This document shows positions 52,801 to 60,814 of a stretch of 64,000 bases of DNA, one piece after another. The stretch spans positions 186,001-250,000 of the forward strand of contig CAKSHJ010000001.1 of NCBI GenBank assembly GCA_934457095.1. Direction: 5' to 3'. The position numbers and the translations under genes are program-made. Under the pieces are notes generated by a model. The model was not told where the DNA came from and searched no databases. It saw nothing but the letters and a program-made list of their open reading frames with translations. This DNA comes from an uncultured Eubacteriales bacterium. Its GTDB lineage: Bacteria; Bacillota; Clostridia; Oscillospirales; Acutalibacteraceae. Every line of letters begins with the position of its first letter. The stretch's first letter is position 1.

Positions 52801-55800
52801 AAATCCTCCGTGGTAAATTCGCCGGATTCAAACGCATTTACAGTGCGGTCTAAACACAGAGCCTGATAGGCATCCGTATAGGTTTGCGGCAGCAAGGCCT
52901 GCACGGCAATACCATTATCCTGCGGCAACAATGCTCCAATCGTATCTGCAATTTCCTGCAAATCGGCAAATGCAAGGCAAAGCTGCAAATTACCGTAGCT
53001 TACATAGGTCATATTATTTTTGAGCGTCACATGCAGCAATTGCCCCTTAACCATGGTTTGAACCTCACCGTCTATACCCTGAGCAGTACGGCTTAACTTC
53101 ACCTTGGCATTTTGGGTCAAATTTTGCTTGCCGTCTAACGCAAATTTCACATCGAACTGATAACTTTTCGCATTCGCGGTATTCCAAGCAGACCGAAGCA
53201 AAGGCAAAATCGCATCGGCCGAGGTATAATCGTCCTTGTCAGCGGCAATGGACAACTGCGTACCAGTCATATACATGGCGCGCACCTGTATATTCATCTG
53301 TGTGCCGCCGAACTCCAACCCCGAAACCGCCATATCGGTCACAAATTCGCCGTTATGCTTCAAAGTCAGCGCCGCCGTCTGCTCACCCAAAGTTACGCCT
53401 AACGAGAAAGTATTTTCATTGGTGCGCAAATACTGCACCTTATCTAAAGCGGAATGCAGATCAAAATCAGTCATCCAATCGGTTAATTCGGCTGGAATTG
53501 CACCGGGTACTAATTTTTGCAACACTTCCTCTAAGGTATAACGGTCGGCACATATCTTCATTAGGCCAAACTGCACATAGGCAGTATCGTCCACCCATTT
53601 TACGCTCAGCGGATTTCCGCAGACATCGGCAGTCAACTCCAAATCAGCGGAATCACCGCGGCGCACTATGGTCAAGCGCGCATTTTGCGCCAAAGTAAGC
53701 TTACCTTTTGTCTGCAAATCCAAATCCAATACAAAACTATTAGAATTTACGGCATTTTTCACCGGCAATGCAAATTTGGCCAAATCCGCCAAATCGGCAT
53801 ATCCCGCCTCATCTACTGTTAAACGGGTCTGTTGTTCGTTCACAGAATCTACCTGCGCACGCAGAGTCACCTTGTTACCCGCAAGCGGCATTTGGTACAG
53901 TCCTACAGAAACAAGCTCTTTACCGTTGCGTGTTGCGGAAAGCCGTGCACCGCCTTTTAACTTGAGCACCAATTTTGAACCGTCTACCTGAATCTCCTCA
54001 ACAAGATTCAGCAATGCCTCCGGGCTGAAATCGGTCAGCAAATCCACATACGTCTGCGGGAAAATTTCAGATAAATCAGGCAATTGCACATCGCTCGGCA
54101 ATGCTTGCTGTAACTCACGCATAATCTCCGCCATATCACCGGTATGCAACTTCAGCCGTACATTACCAACCTGAGCATAAGCAACGCCATCCACAAATTG
54201 CAACTGCACCTGCGTGCCAAATAGATCTGCCGAAAGTATAGCGTCATAGCCGGCGGCCGTTTTTACAAGCTGCACAGAAATATCCTGATTAAAATGAATA
54301 TCTCCTTTGAACGCCAGTGTCGCGGTCAAATTCACGGTTTTACCATTCAACACCTGCATTACGGGCTCTGCAAAGGCAGCAAGATCCTCCAAACGCATAT
54401 ACCCGTTACCCTTAGTACGCACCGTAGTTCTGGGTGCATTCAAGGCGGTCAGTTTGGCCTGTACCTGTAAGTTTGCACGATTTACGGAAATGCCGTCCAC
54501 AGCGGCATTTACCAAAAATTTGCCCTTTTTCACCCCGGAAAACCGCACGATATCATCGCCGATTCTAAAGCCGAGCGAAACGGTATCGCCCTGCACCTGA
54601 ATCGGAGTCATGTTTCTAAGCAACCCCTCAAGGTTCGGGTTTTGGAACAGGTCAATATATGCCCGCGGCAACAGGTCGCTCAAAGAAAACTGCCCTGCCA
54701 ATGCGGGCAAAATCGCCTGCAATTCCTTGGAAATCGCATCTAAATCAGTGGTATCCAAGGAAAATTTGAGACTACCGTAATCAATATATGCCATGCCGTC
54801 CACCAATCTGACGGTCAAACGGCGGTTTAAAATATCAGTATCCAGCTGCACATTGATTCCGTTACGAGTCCGCACCATTTTTACATACGCCTGCAATTCC
54901 AGTACCGACTGACCGGTCAAAGCCGCACGGGTTTCAAATTCCCAACTGTCGGCATTGACCAAATAAAGTACGGGATTTACATAGTCCAGCAACGGCAGAA
55001 TATTCTCATAGGTTGCATCAATTTTTGGGAACGTATGCCCAACTCTGCCCGGTTTTACATAGGCATGCAGCTGCAAACCGCCAAATTGCACACGCAAGTC
55101 GGTATCCAGCAGTCTCATGGTGCCGTTTTGTAAATGCACGGTCAAATCGACCCCATCCATCGTCAGGGTCATCTCCTGCATATCGTCCTTTTGCACGGTT
55201 GTCATATTTTCCATAAACTCATTCATGGAATCCTCGCCCAAATCGGGCAGCTCAAAGCCGGCGGCAGCGCCAATTTGCTCCAACGCGTCCAACAGACCGT
55301 CTACCGTTACATAATATTTCAAATTGGCGTAATTGAAATACAGCCGCTCCCCCTGCATACTTGCATACAGGTCCCCCAGCTGAACATGATAGCTGTCGTT
55401 TTTTAAATTCCCCTCTATGTAGGCTTTTTTCAGCGTACCGTTTAAGGTAACGTCTCCCTCCAGCGCAAATACGCCGTTTTCATTGGCGCCGAACACCTTG
55501 CCCAAATACGCTTTTATATCGGTATCGCCCGAGGCATCCAGCGAGCCCAACTGATTGGGGTCATATTTGTCGCGAATAAACGCGGTATACAGCGCTTTAT
55601 CCGGAATTTCCGGCTCTTTACCGTAATCGTAAAAATATTCGGTATATTCGGTGGTACAATTGGCGCTGCCCAACACCGGTATGGAAATATCATAATTTTC
55701 ATTCATTAAAATTTTAACGGGCTTCCAGTCGCTGTCCATTTCAATGGTCAATTTCACCGAATAAAACAGCGGATTTTTCTGCGAACCGGAAAGTGTTTTC

Positions 55801-56450
55801 ACTTGCCGACGGTAATAGGCAGGCGCTGTTTCGGGGTCCAACTCATAGGAATAGACATATTTACCATCGGCTTCCTCCACTCTCCGGGCCGAGAGAATGG
55901 TGCTTTTGGAAACCACATACGGAGAAATGCCGTTTGGTAACAACCCGTAGGTGTTGGTATAAGTTTCTTGAGAAATCGGCGTAATTTCATCGGACCAGCT
56001 TACATTTTGACCGGAGATATTTTCAGCATTGCGCACCAAAAAAATTTGGTTATCATCCTGCACATATTTTTGCTGGGCAACATTGGCCATCGAGCTTAAA
56101 CTGACCGATTCCTGATACAGTTCGATTCCGTTTATCAGCTTGGTATCCTGCATACTCTGCACATAGGTCATAAACCCGATATTCGCATTAATATCGCCAC
56201 TCATCTCGGTGCGGTACTGCCCGATTTCCCGCACCACACCAAGTGCAATAGCGGCATTTTGCTCGGGTGTATAATCGGCAGGCGTGCCAACTTCCGGCTT
56301 TGCCATAATGTCAGAAAGCCCTACCCCCGCAACGGAATCCTCAGGCTCTTCAAAAGTGCGGCTCATACCGTAAAAAAGTATCACAGACGCCAGCAAAAGT
56401 ACCAAAACAATAGGCGCCCCTATCCAAACATGTTTCTTTTTTATTTTCAT
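49863..56450 (-). CDS. Giant membrane-anchored repeat protein, 2,195 residues, unknown function
   Basis: I do not recognise a family. A lysine-rich start (MKIKKKH) and one hydrophobic helix (about 10-29) act as signal anchor, leaving about 2,160 residues outside. From about 478 to 1,960 there are eight units near 205 residues, starting near 478, 681, 883, 1073, 1296, 1496, 1713 and 1917. Each has a helical start (YxDVxxLLPFAEP-like), beta-strands with alternating hydrophobics, a VDGxxYVxYGNLKLCL-like strand and a LLPQTYxDLL-like helix. No catalytic, sortase or cysteine motif was seen. A Trp/Lys-rich patch (WEKKKVGWWW) lies near 2,005. It is driven by a perfect sigma-A promoter. A lipid- or polymer-binding scaffold is possible but speculative. 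Confidence 0.85.
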   Translation of the reverse strand: MKIKKKHVWIGAPIVLVLLLASVILFYGMSRTFEEPEDSVAGVGLSDIMAKPEVGTPADYTPEQNAAIALGVVREIGQYRTEMSGDINANIGFMTYVQSMQDTKLINGIELYQESVSLSSMANVAQQKYVQDDNQIFLVRNAENISGQNVSWSDEITPISQETYTNTYGLLPNGISPYVVSKSTILSARRVEEADGKYVYSYELDPETAPAYYRRQVKTLSGSQKNPLFYSVKLTIEMDSDWKPVKILMNENYDISIPVLGSANCTTEYTEYFYDYGKEPEIPDKALYTAFIRDKYDPNQLGSLDASGDTDIKAYLGKVFGANENGVFALEGDVTLNGTLKKAYIEGNLKNDSYHVQLGDLYASMQGERLYFNYANLKYYVTVDGLLDALEQIGAAAGFELPDLGEDSMNEFMENMTTVQKDDMQEMTLTMDGVDLTVHLQNGTMRLLDTDLRVQFGGLQLHAYVKPGRVGHTFPKIDATYENILPLLDYVNPVLYLVNADSWEFETRAALTGQSVLELQAYVKMVRTRNGINVQLDTDILNRRLTVRLVDGMAYIDYGSLKFSLDTTDLDAISKELQAILPALAGQFSLSDLLPRAYIDLFQNPNLEGLLRNMTPIQVQGDTVSLGFRIGDDIVRFSGVKKGKFLVNAAVDGISVNRANLQVQAKLTALNAPRTTVRTKGNGYMRLEDLAAFAEPVMQVLNGKTVNLTATLAFKGDIHFNQDISVQLVKTAAGYDAILSADLFGTQVQLQFVDGVAYAQVGNVRLKLHTGDMAEIMRELQQALPSDVQLPDLSEIFPQTYVDLLTDFSPEALLNLVEEIQVDGSKLVLKLKGGARLSATRNGKELVSVGLYQMPLAGNKVTLRAQVDSVNEQQTRLTVDEAGYADLADLAKFALPVKNAVNSNSFVLDLDLQTKGKLTLAQNARLTIVRRGDSADLELTADVCGNPLSVKWVDDTAYVQFGLMKICADRYTLEEVLQKLVPGAIPAELTDWMTDFDLHSALDKVQYLRTNENTFSLGVTLGEQTAALTLKHNGEFVTDMAVSGLEFGGTQMNIQVRAMYMTGTQLSIAADKDDYTSADAILPLLRSAWNTANAKSYQFDVKFALDGKQNLTQNAKVKLSRTAQGIDGEVQTMVKGQLLHVTLKNNMTYVSYGNLQLCLAFADLQEIADTIGALLPQDNGIAVQALLPQTYTDAYQALCLDRTVNAFESGEFTTEDLQPLFDLVGQMEAFDLRTDAGEIALGFGDDTIALQFDRAYDYINEVRVGGATIADSKMELNLTNAVCSEQALPIYIPEGAYTNVKALLPFAEPTAKLVQADALEFNTTIQANGKLNGDITAQVRLQRRDGGADGEITAQLYGHTLTVRFIKGITYVDYANLKLCLNTGDLDEIVRELADALPQDSDVDLAKFLPQSYIDLLENFDIFTLVQKLENLQVAENTLSFDLELSPEDVIHFALSKDENDMLSAAISGVTVYETDLAADIAVTEIDQQFTLAVQGDYTDVRPAIAFVGPIMQTLKENGFTFNVQVKLDGAWQLNQTANVQLLLHKNADGSVQSVDTLATTEIQGKTLTATTFGKQIYLEYGDVRLTGSLDDIDPIMQRLREILPEGTLGEQADLSAMLPTVYAELIESVRDNRVDIGKLLGDIEHVTVTDNTLGLVLNMGQDAVSLQITKDGQGLSGAKVQGVHLFDHEIAVTVDNFAVSEVTIPPITDKSQYVDVNELVDYVEAGMHSYEQLNSRIFNGKADLSINGHEVKAVIVDNRLYVYYHDTTQFKVGGAPYTGIKMQMDYSALLDLAATGLDLMGIELPQDVKQHILGDRQPLDTSVLSALPIPTLEELLSDNHVNVGANVLALIQGIAKNGDTLTVTLSSKELFGDATKPDTVVTVTKAMKNDKSEIAAITFSNTNDRSTQIARPSDANNYMDFSSLNTFADSLMKTADLKQYHITGTANVNMNIIGIKLNADVPTQFRLKLRDDNTVDSAYIELKVPYYPLVIQQDMVTKIYYRDNVLYFDRCWETSKIVWEKKKVGWWWVDVPVTKYYDHHEYMKCTMDEFMQNPMKYVYFSMNFSSMVEKAIDDAIAKSPQKAVRTGNIMFEEALTGFTYQAQNRWTVGLDAAHLVNNSDFADQMVVTLGRGNNGVLNTIDLSVQVLGFINLEFKNGQLQNANKTPVDMSMVPNNLNTNSNYQFGTTTSQDIQK
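50570..55019 (-). repeat. Array of about eight diverged ~205-codon repeats inside the giant gene
   Basis: Spacings between successive unit starts are about 203, 202, 190, 223, 200, 217 and 204 residues. The copies are recognised at protein level only and are well diverged in DNA. This argues for old duplication and functional constraint rather than recent slippage. Confidence 0.75.
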
Positions 56451-56478
56451 AGTAAATAAAACCTTTCAAAAGTAAATC

Positions 56479-56506
56479 GAAACTGTTATTTTTTGTACAC
56501 AGTTTC
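56479..56506 (-). promoter_or_regulatory. Hairpin in the 5' leader of the giant gene
   Basis: GAAACTG pairs perfectly with CAGTTTC around a 14-nt AU-rich loop, between promoter and start codon. It could stabilise the long mRNA. Confidence 0.45.
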
Positions 56507-56523
56507 TTCATAAATTAGATATT

Positions 56524-56552
56524 ATTATACTATCAGGATAACAGAATGTCAA
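56524..56552 (-). promoter_or_regulatory. Perfect sigma-A consensus promoter of the giant gene
   Basis: TTGACA, 17 nt, TATAAT: all twelve consensus bases and optimal spacing. The rest of the 362-nt gap, back to the spoIVA terminator, holds no gene or other signal that I can see. Confidence 0.9.
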
Positions 56553-56761
56553 ATTTATTGGGTAAATTTTTTGTTCTACACGCTACCATTCTATGCAAAA
56601 ACCACGAAATACATGCACTATTCCCTGAATATTCCGTGCAAAATGTAGTTAGGAATCCTGTTTAACTTTTGGTATATCTCCTAAAATTTTATTCATAATT
56701 ACCAAAAACACCCAACTTATTTATGCTTGTATCCCTATTGTTGTTTTGGTTTTGTAAAAAT

Positions 56762-56792
56762 AAAAAAATCGGGGCGCACTCTCATGCACCCC
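56762..56792 (-). terminator. Terminator of sipL-spoIVA
   Basis: An eight-pair stem GGGGTGCA with TGCGCCCC (one wobble), then ATTTTTTT on the minus strand, 20 nt after spoIVA. Confidence 0.92.
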
Positions 56793-56812
56793 AATCAAAA
56801 TATTTCCGATTT

Positions 56813-58288
56813 TTATAAAATAATGCAAATCAAACCGTTGCAGCCATCGTTAATAATCCGCTCAATGGTCTGGCGCACCTTACCTCTTGCCTCCACAGGC
56901 ATACGGTACAGCTTATTATGCAGCCCCTCATTGACCAACTCATGCAACGATTTTCCGAAAATATTCGACTGCCAAATCTGCGCCGGACTTTCATCAAATT
57001 CCTTCATCAAATATGCAATCAAATCCTCCGACTGCTGCTCCGAACCCACCATAGGCGTAATCTCGGTGGTAATATTCGTGCGCATCATCTGAATCGACGG
57101 CGCAGCCGCCTTCAGGCGAATTCCGTATCTGCCGCCCTGCTTAATCATCTCCGGCTCCTCCAGCGTCAGCTCGTCAATATCAGGCATCACAATACCGTAA
57201 CCGGTTTCCAGCACATCGTCATAAGCGTCCTTCAGCTTATCATACTGCGTTTTCATCTCCATAAACTGCATCATGCAGGCAAGCAAAGCGCCCTCGTTTG
57301 CAATTTCCATACCGGTTTTCTCGCCCAATATCTGAAAAAACAATTCCTGCTTCAAATCAATATTCACCCGCGCCCTGCCGGTACCCAAATCAATCATACC
57401 GGTTCTGGCCGCGGCAACATGCTCACAGCTAAGCACCTGCGTGTGAATATCCGCTACCTGCCCCACTCTGCAAATATGCCCGGCAGACTGCTTAATCGCA
57501 TCAAATACGGCGCAGCGCAGCCAATGGTCTTTCTCCAACCCGCACAGCCATTGCGGCATATCCACCGTAATTTCTTTTACGGGAAATTGGTAAAGCACCT
57601 GTTGTAAAATATTTTTAATTTCCTCCTCGGTCATCTCCAGACAATTCACCGCCACCGCAGGTACGCCATAGCGCTCCTGCAAACAACTGCAAAGCTCGGC
57701 AGCCTGCTCGGTATGCGGATTTACGCAATTGACCAACACCACAAACGGCTTATTGATTTCCTTTAATTCATTGATAACGCGTTCCTCTGCCTCCTCATAT
57801 TCCTCTCTGGGAATATCGCTGATGCTGCCGTCGGTGGTAATGACCAGCCCAATGGTAGAATGCTCGGTAATCACTTTCTGCGTTCCGATTTCGGCAGCCA
57901 TATTAAACGGAATCTGTTCGTCAAACCATGGCGTCATCACCATTCTGGGCGCATCGTCCTCCACATACCCCAGCGAGCTTGGTACAATATAGCCCACGCA
58001 ATCAATCATTCTCACATGAAACGAAGCATTGTCGTCCAGATGCACCTCCACTGCCTGTTCGGGAATAAATTTCGGCTCGGTCGTCATAATGGTTCTGCCG
58101 GCAGCCGACTGCGGCATTTCATCTCTGGCGCGTTCCTTTTCAAATTCGCCGTCAATATTCGGAATCACAATGGTGTCCATAAAGCGCTTAATAAACGAAG
58201 ACTTACCGGTTCTCACCGGCCCAATCACACCAATATATACACTGCCTTTGGTGCGCTGCGCAATATCCTGATAAATCGAATTTCCCAT
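56813..58288 (-). CDS. spoIVA: Stage IV sporulation protein A (coat morphogenetic ATPase)
   Basis: ATPase that polymerises on the forespore surface into the basement layer of the coat. It is 491 residues, almost the same as B. subtilis (492). Walker-A GPVRTGKSS lies at 23-31 after MGNSIYQDIAQRTKGSVYIGV. The middle region contains IDCVGY and the long C-terminal domain ends IINDGCNGLICIIL. I start at MGNSIY (GGGGG upstream), eight codons inside the longest frame. It follows sipL by 74 nt and shares its terminator. SpoVM, its membrane recruiter, is encoded 2.4 kb upstream. Confidence 0.97.
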   Translation of the reverse strand: MGNSIYQDIAQRTKGSVYIGVIGPVRTGKSSFIKRFMDTIVIPNIDGEFEKERARDEMPQSAAGRTIMTTEPKFIPEQAVEVHLDDNASFHVRMIDCVGYIVPSSLGYVEDDAPRMVMTPWFDEQIPFNMAAEIGTQKVITEHSTIGLVITTDGSISDIPREEYEEAEERVINELKEINKPFVVLVNCVNPHTEQAAELCSCLQERYGVPAVAVNCLEMTEEEIKNILQQVLYQFPVKEITVDMPQWLCGLEKDHWLRCAVFDAIKQSAGHICRVGQVADIHTQVLSCEHVAAARTGMIDLGTGRARVNIDLKQELFFQILGEKTGMEIANEGALLACMMQFMEMKTQYDKLKDAYDDVLETGYGIVMPDIDELTLEEPEMIKQGGRYGIRLKAAAPSIQMMRTNITTEITPMVGSEQQSEDLIAYLMKEFDESPAQIWQSNIFGKSLHELVNEGLHNKLYRMPVEARGKVRQTIERIINDGCNGLICIIL

Positions 58289-58327
58289 TTTAAAACCCCC
58301 ATTTTCCAACAAAAAGTATCGGATTCA

Positions 58328-58352
58328 AACCCATTTTTTCGGAAAATGGGTT
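58328..58352 (-). promoter_or_regulatory. Hairpin between sipL and spoIVA
   Basis: AACCCATTTT pairs perfectly with AAAATGGGTT around five bases. No T-run follows, so it is more likely an mRNA-processing or stability element than a terminator. Confidence 0.5.
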
Positions 58353-58362
58353 CTGCCATAAG

Positions 58363-59901
58363 TTACACGGGTATAAACAGCATGCCCGCCGAAGTAACCT
58401 CCTCCTGCGGCAAATCATTCTCCTGCGCAATGGCCTGCACCGAGGTATGATACTGTCTTGCAATATCCCACAGAGATTCGCCCTCCTGCGCATAATAAAT
58501 AATCAATGCGGCATTGCCGTCTCTTTCCACCGGATGCTCGGTATCCGCCGTCGCCGCAACAATCGCCTTATAAGAAATTTCCTGTAAAACAGCGGCGGTC
58601 AAACACAGCTCCACCTTCACCTCAATGCCGGAATTCCCGGTAATACGGTAATTGATGCTCTTTATCTGTACGGCAGCATCGCATTTTACATGCTCAAAAT
58701 CCTCCTGCCAATCTCTGCTGCACCGAAAATCCACCATGCGTTCAAAATAGAACGGCTTGCCCTCGCTGCCCAAAGCCAAAATGCAAACATTATACTTTCC
58801 GGTATAAACAATTGCGCCGTCCTCTAAGGCTGCTGTCACAGAGCGCATCTCATTCCAAACATCAATCACCTGCGCAATGCCAACATCGTCCACCTCAAAA
58901 TGGTTCTTTTCTATCTGCTCATCGCAAATCATTTCCACTAACTTATGCACCGTATGCTGCCGGTATTCCGTCTGCAAGTTCTGCCGGGTAGAGTATGCGT
59001 CGGTCACTACGGTAACATGCTCGTTTTTATAAGCAGTAACCATAGCCATGGCACGCACCTCAGCCTCAAACATCATATTTTCACCGGCAGCGTCACTGCG
59101 AATCTGCACATCTGCCGCCAATGCGTCCACACGCACATCGCAAATGCATTCCTCACTTACGCCCATGCAGTCCACCATTTGGCTATACGGAATCGTATAT
59201 TCCATATGCTCGGGCAAATCCTCACCCATACCGGTGGCATACAGAACTTTCACCGTAACCTGCCCCTGTAAAATCAACTTATTGTCCAATACCTTTTTGT
59301 CGTCTAAGGTAATAGCGCAATCGGAGCGAATAATGCTTTCCGCCGGAGGCTTGCCGCTGCCAATTTCCAGCACCTCGCTAACCGTAAAAGCCTCCTGCGC
59401 CATACCCACAATATTGCTTGCGGAAAGCTCGGTTTTTCTCTGCTGAATATCCTCTCCCTGAATCTCGCCTACCAATTCCTGCGGCATACGCTCAATCACC
59501 TTTGCGCAAACGGAAAATGCCCCATGAATATCGAGTTTTCTGGGACTGGTGGCTCGGCAATTGACATATTCGACCTTGGCTTTTGCAAAAGCGACCGGGT
59601 CAGCCGGCGTTTTCTTCATGGGAATATTGGTAGTAAAGCCGCTCAATTTCTCGCAACAGCGAATCGGCAATCCGGCCGCGTCTACATACAATACCCGCAG
59701 CATGGTGTTTCCGTTGATTTCCAAACTGTCTCCTACAATACTTTTGGCGGTAATGCAAGGGTAAATTTGGCACTTTAATATCCGCTGAATATCCGGGCAA
59801 TAATCCGGCAGAGAAAGACTCAAATCCACCGGCTGCTCCTGACATCCGTCAAATACAACCTCGGTACCCTGAAGCACCTCGGTCTTTAACTCATATTCCA
59901 T
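58363..59901 (-). CDS. sipL: SpoIVA-interacting protein SipL
   Basis: Clostridial partner of SpoIVA in coat attachment, replacing SpoVID of Bacillus. It is 512 residues. Tandem DUF3794 regions lie at about 35-130, 175-270 and 320-420, with PDYCPDIQRILKC near the N-terminus. A C-terminal LysM domain (about 465-512; EGESLWDIARQYHTSV) in C. difficile SipL mediates SpoIVA binding. AAAGGAGAG precedes the start. It is the first gene of the sipL-spoIVA pair, with a sigma-E-like promoter upstream. Confidence 0.93.
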   Translation of the reverse strand: MEYELKTEVLQGTEVVFDGCQEQPVDLSLSLPDYCPDIQRILKCQIYPCITAKSIVGDSLEINGNTMLRVLYVDAAGLPIRCCEKLSGFTTNIPMKKTPADPVAFAKAKVEYVNCRATSPRKLDIHGAFSVCAKVIERMPQELVGEIQGEDIQQRKTELSASNIVGMAQEAFTVSEVLEIGSGKPPAESIIRSDCAITLDDKKVLDNKLILQGQVTVKVLYATGMGEDLPEHMEYTIPYSQMVDCMGVSEECICDVRVDALAADVQIRSDAAGENMMFEAEVRAMAMVTAYKNEHVTVVTDAYSTRQNLQTEYRQHTVHKLVEMICDEQIEKNHFEVDDVGIAQVIDVWNEMRSVTAALEDGAIVYTGKYNVCILALGSEGKPFYFERMVDFRCSRDWQEDFEHVKCDAAVQIKSINYRITGNSGIEVKVELCLTAAVLQEISYKAIVAATADTEHPVERDGNAALIIYYAQEGESLWDIARQYHTSVQAIAQENDLPQEEVTSAGMLFIPV

Positions 59902-59934
59902 AAAAGGCTCTCTCCTTTTTCCTTTACTACCTCA

Positions 59935-59963
59935 TTTGTATTCGTATCCTGTCCTTTTTATAC
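59935..59963 (-). promoter_or_regulatory. Sigma-E-like promoter candidate for sipL-spoIVA
   Basis: GTATAA fits the sigma-E -35 pattern K-H-A-T-M-H completely. After a 15-nt spacer comes AATACAAA (6 of 8 against CATACAHT). It is on the minus strand, 34 nt before sipL. Mother-cell expression is expected for both genes. Confidence 0.45.
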
Positions 59964-60013
59964 CAAAAAATAAAACCGAGTCTCCAACGCAAAATTCGTC
60001 AAAGACTCAGTTT
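59964..60013 (-). terminator. Terminator of the TetR-family gene
   Basis: AAACTGAGTCT pairs with AGACTCGGTTT over eleven positions (one wobble), then TATTTTTT on the minus strand. Confidence 0.88.
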
Positions 60014-60035
60014 CGTAAAAACAATATACCCCCGC

Positions 60036-60596
60036 TTATTTTTCCTTAGCAAAACGCTCCAGCGCCAACCGAATATTTCCCTGCATAGTCAAACGTAGCT
60101 TGTCAATCAAACACTCCGAAGACTCCTTCATCCCGTCCTTCATCCAGTGCACAACCACCGCACATATCGCATAGGTATAAAAATCAGCCACAAAATCCCG
60201 CCCGTGCATCGGCAAATTTAAATCGCCGCCCACCTCATCAATTACGCTCAAAATCAGCCGGCGTACATCTTTAAACACAAAGTACTCCAGTTGGTCTCTG
60301 GCCACAGAATGCAACGTACACATGCACACCTCGCGGTTTCTGCGTATATATTCCAGCAGTTCCGTCATACCCTGCTCCCATACATCCACGCTGTTGTATT
60401 TGCGCATCAACTTTTCGGCATCCCGCTGAAACATCCACTCCAAAAGCCCATAAATATCCGGAAAATGGTAGTAAAAAGTTTGCCGGTTCAGCGAGCACTC
60501 CTCCGCAATTTCCTTAATGGTAATCTTATTCAGCGGTTTTGTCTGCATCTTTCCGCGCAACGCATCCGCCAATAATTGTTTTGTCATCTCCGTCAT
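60036..60596 (-). CDS. TetR-family transcriptional regulator
   Basis: DNA-binding repressor-type protein of 186 residues. The N-terminal helix-turn-helix (about 20-50; ITIKEIAEECSLNRQTFYYHF) is recognisable in parts (IKEIAEEC, RQTFYYHF). The helical C-terminal domain resembles the DhaS-like TetR_C_8 group. The start MTEMTKQ follows GGAGAAGC, six codons inside the longest frame. No obvious target gene is adjacent: sipL lies downstream behind a terminator. The ligand is unknown. Confidence 0.88.
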   Translation of the reverse strand: MTEMTKQLLADALRGKMQTKPLNKITIKEIAEECSLNRQTFYYHFPDIYGLLEWMFQRDAEKLMRKYNSVDVWEQGMTELLEYIRRNREVCMCTLHSVARDQLEYFVFKDVRRLILSVIDEVGGDLNLPMHGRDFVADFYTYAICAVVVHWMKDGMKESSECLIDKLRLTMQGNIRLALERFAKEK

Positions 60597-60643
60597 ATGC
60601 TTCTCCATATACAAAAGCGCAATTGCACCTGCTTCTTTCCATT

Positions 60644-60673
60644 ATTATAGCATAGGGTACGCGCCTTTGTACA
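60644..60673 (-). promoter_or_regulatory. Promoter of the TetR-family gene
   Basis: TGTACA, an 18-nt spacer and perfect TATAAT on the minus strand, just beyond the spoVM terminator. Confidence 0.6.
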
Positions 60674-60676
60674 GAC

Positions 60677-60702
60677 CAAAAAAGACAGCGCTTTGGCTGC
60701 CT
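60677..60702 (-). terminator. Terminator after spoVM
   Basis: AGGCAGC pairs with GCTGTCT (one wobble), followed by six T on the minus strand, 10 nt past the spoVM stop codon. It closes the pknB-rsgA-thiN-spoVM block. Confidence 0.8.
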
Positions 60703-60711
60703 TTTCTCGCA

Positions 60712-60798
60712 TTATGCCTGTTTGGTCTTTGGAATATGATAATACATTCTGAACAAAAAGCCCATGAGTTTGGGGTGGTCTACAACAATAACTTTCAT
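60712..60798 (-). CDS. spoVM: Stage V sporulation protein M (SpoVM), 28 residues
   Basis: Amphipathic micro-protein that recognises the convex forespore membrane and recruits SpoIVA. The 28-codon frame begins MKVIVVDHPKLMGF and has a strong ribosome-binding site (GGAGGG, 7-nt gap). Aligned without gaps to B. subtilis SpoVM (26 residues), P9, K10, G13 and R17 coincide, with hydrophobic residues at 3-6, 11-12 and 14-16. Position supports it: in B. subtilis spoVM also lies directly after the prkC-rsgA-rpe-thiN block. A terminator follows. It is too short for routine gene calling. Confidence 0.85.
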   Translation of the reverse strand: MKVIVVDHPKLMGFLFRMYYHIPKTKQA

Positions 60799-60814
60799 AT
60801 GTTTGCCCTCCAAG

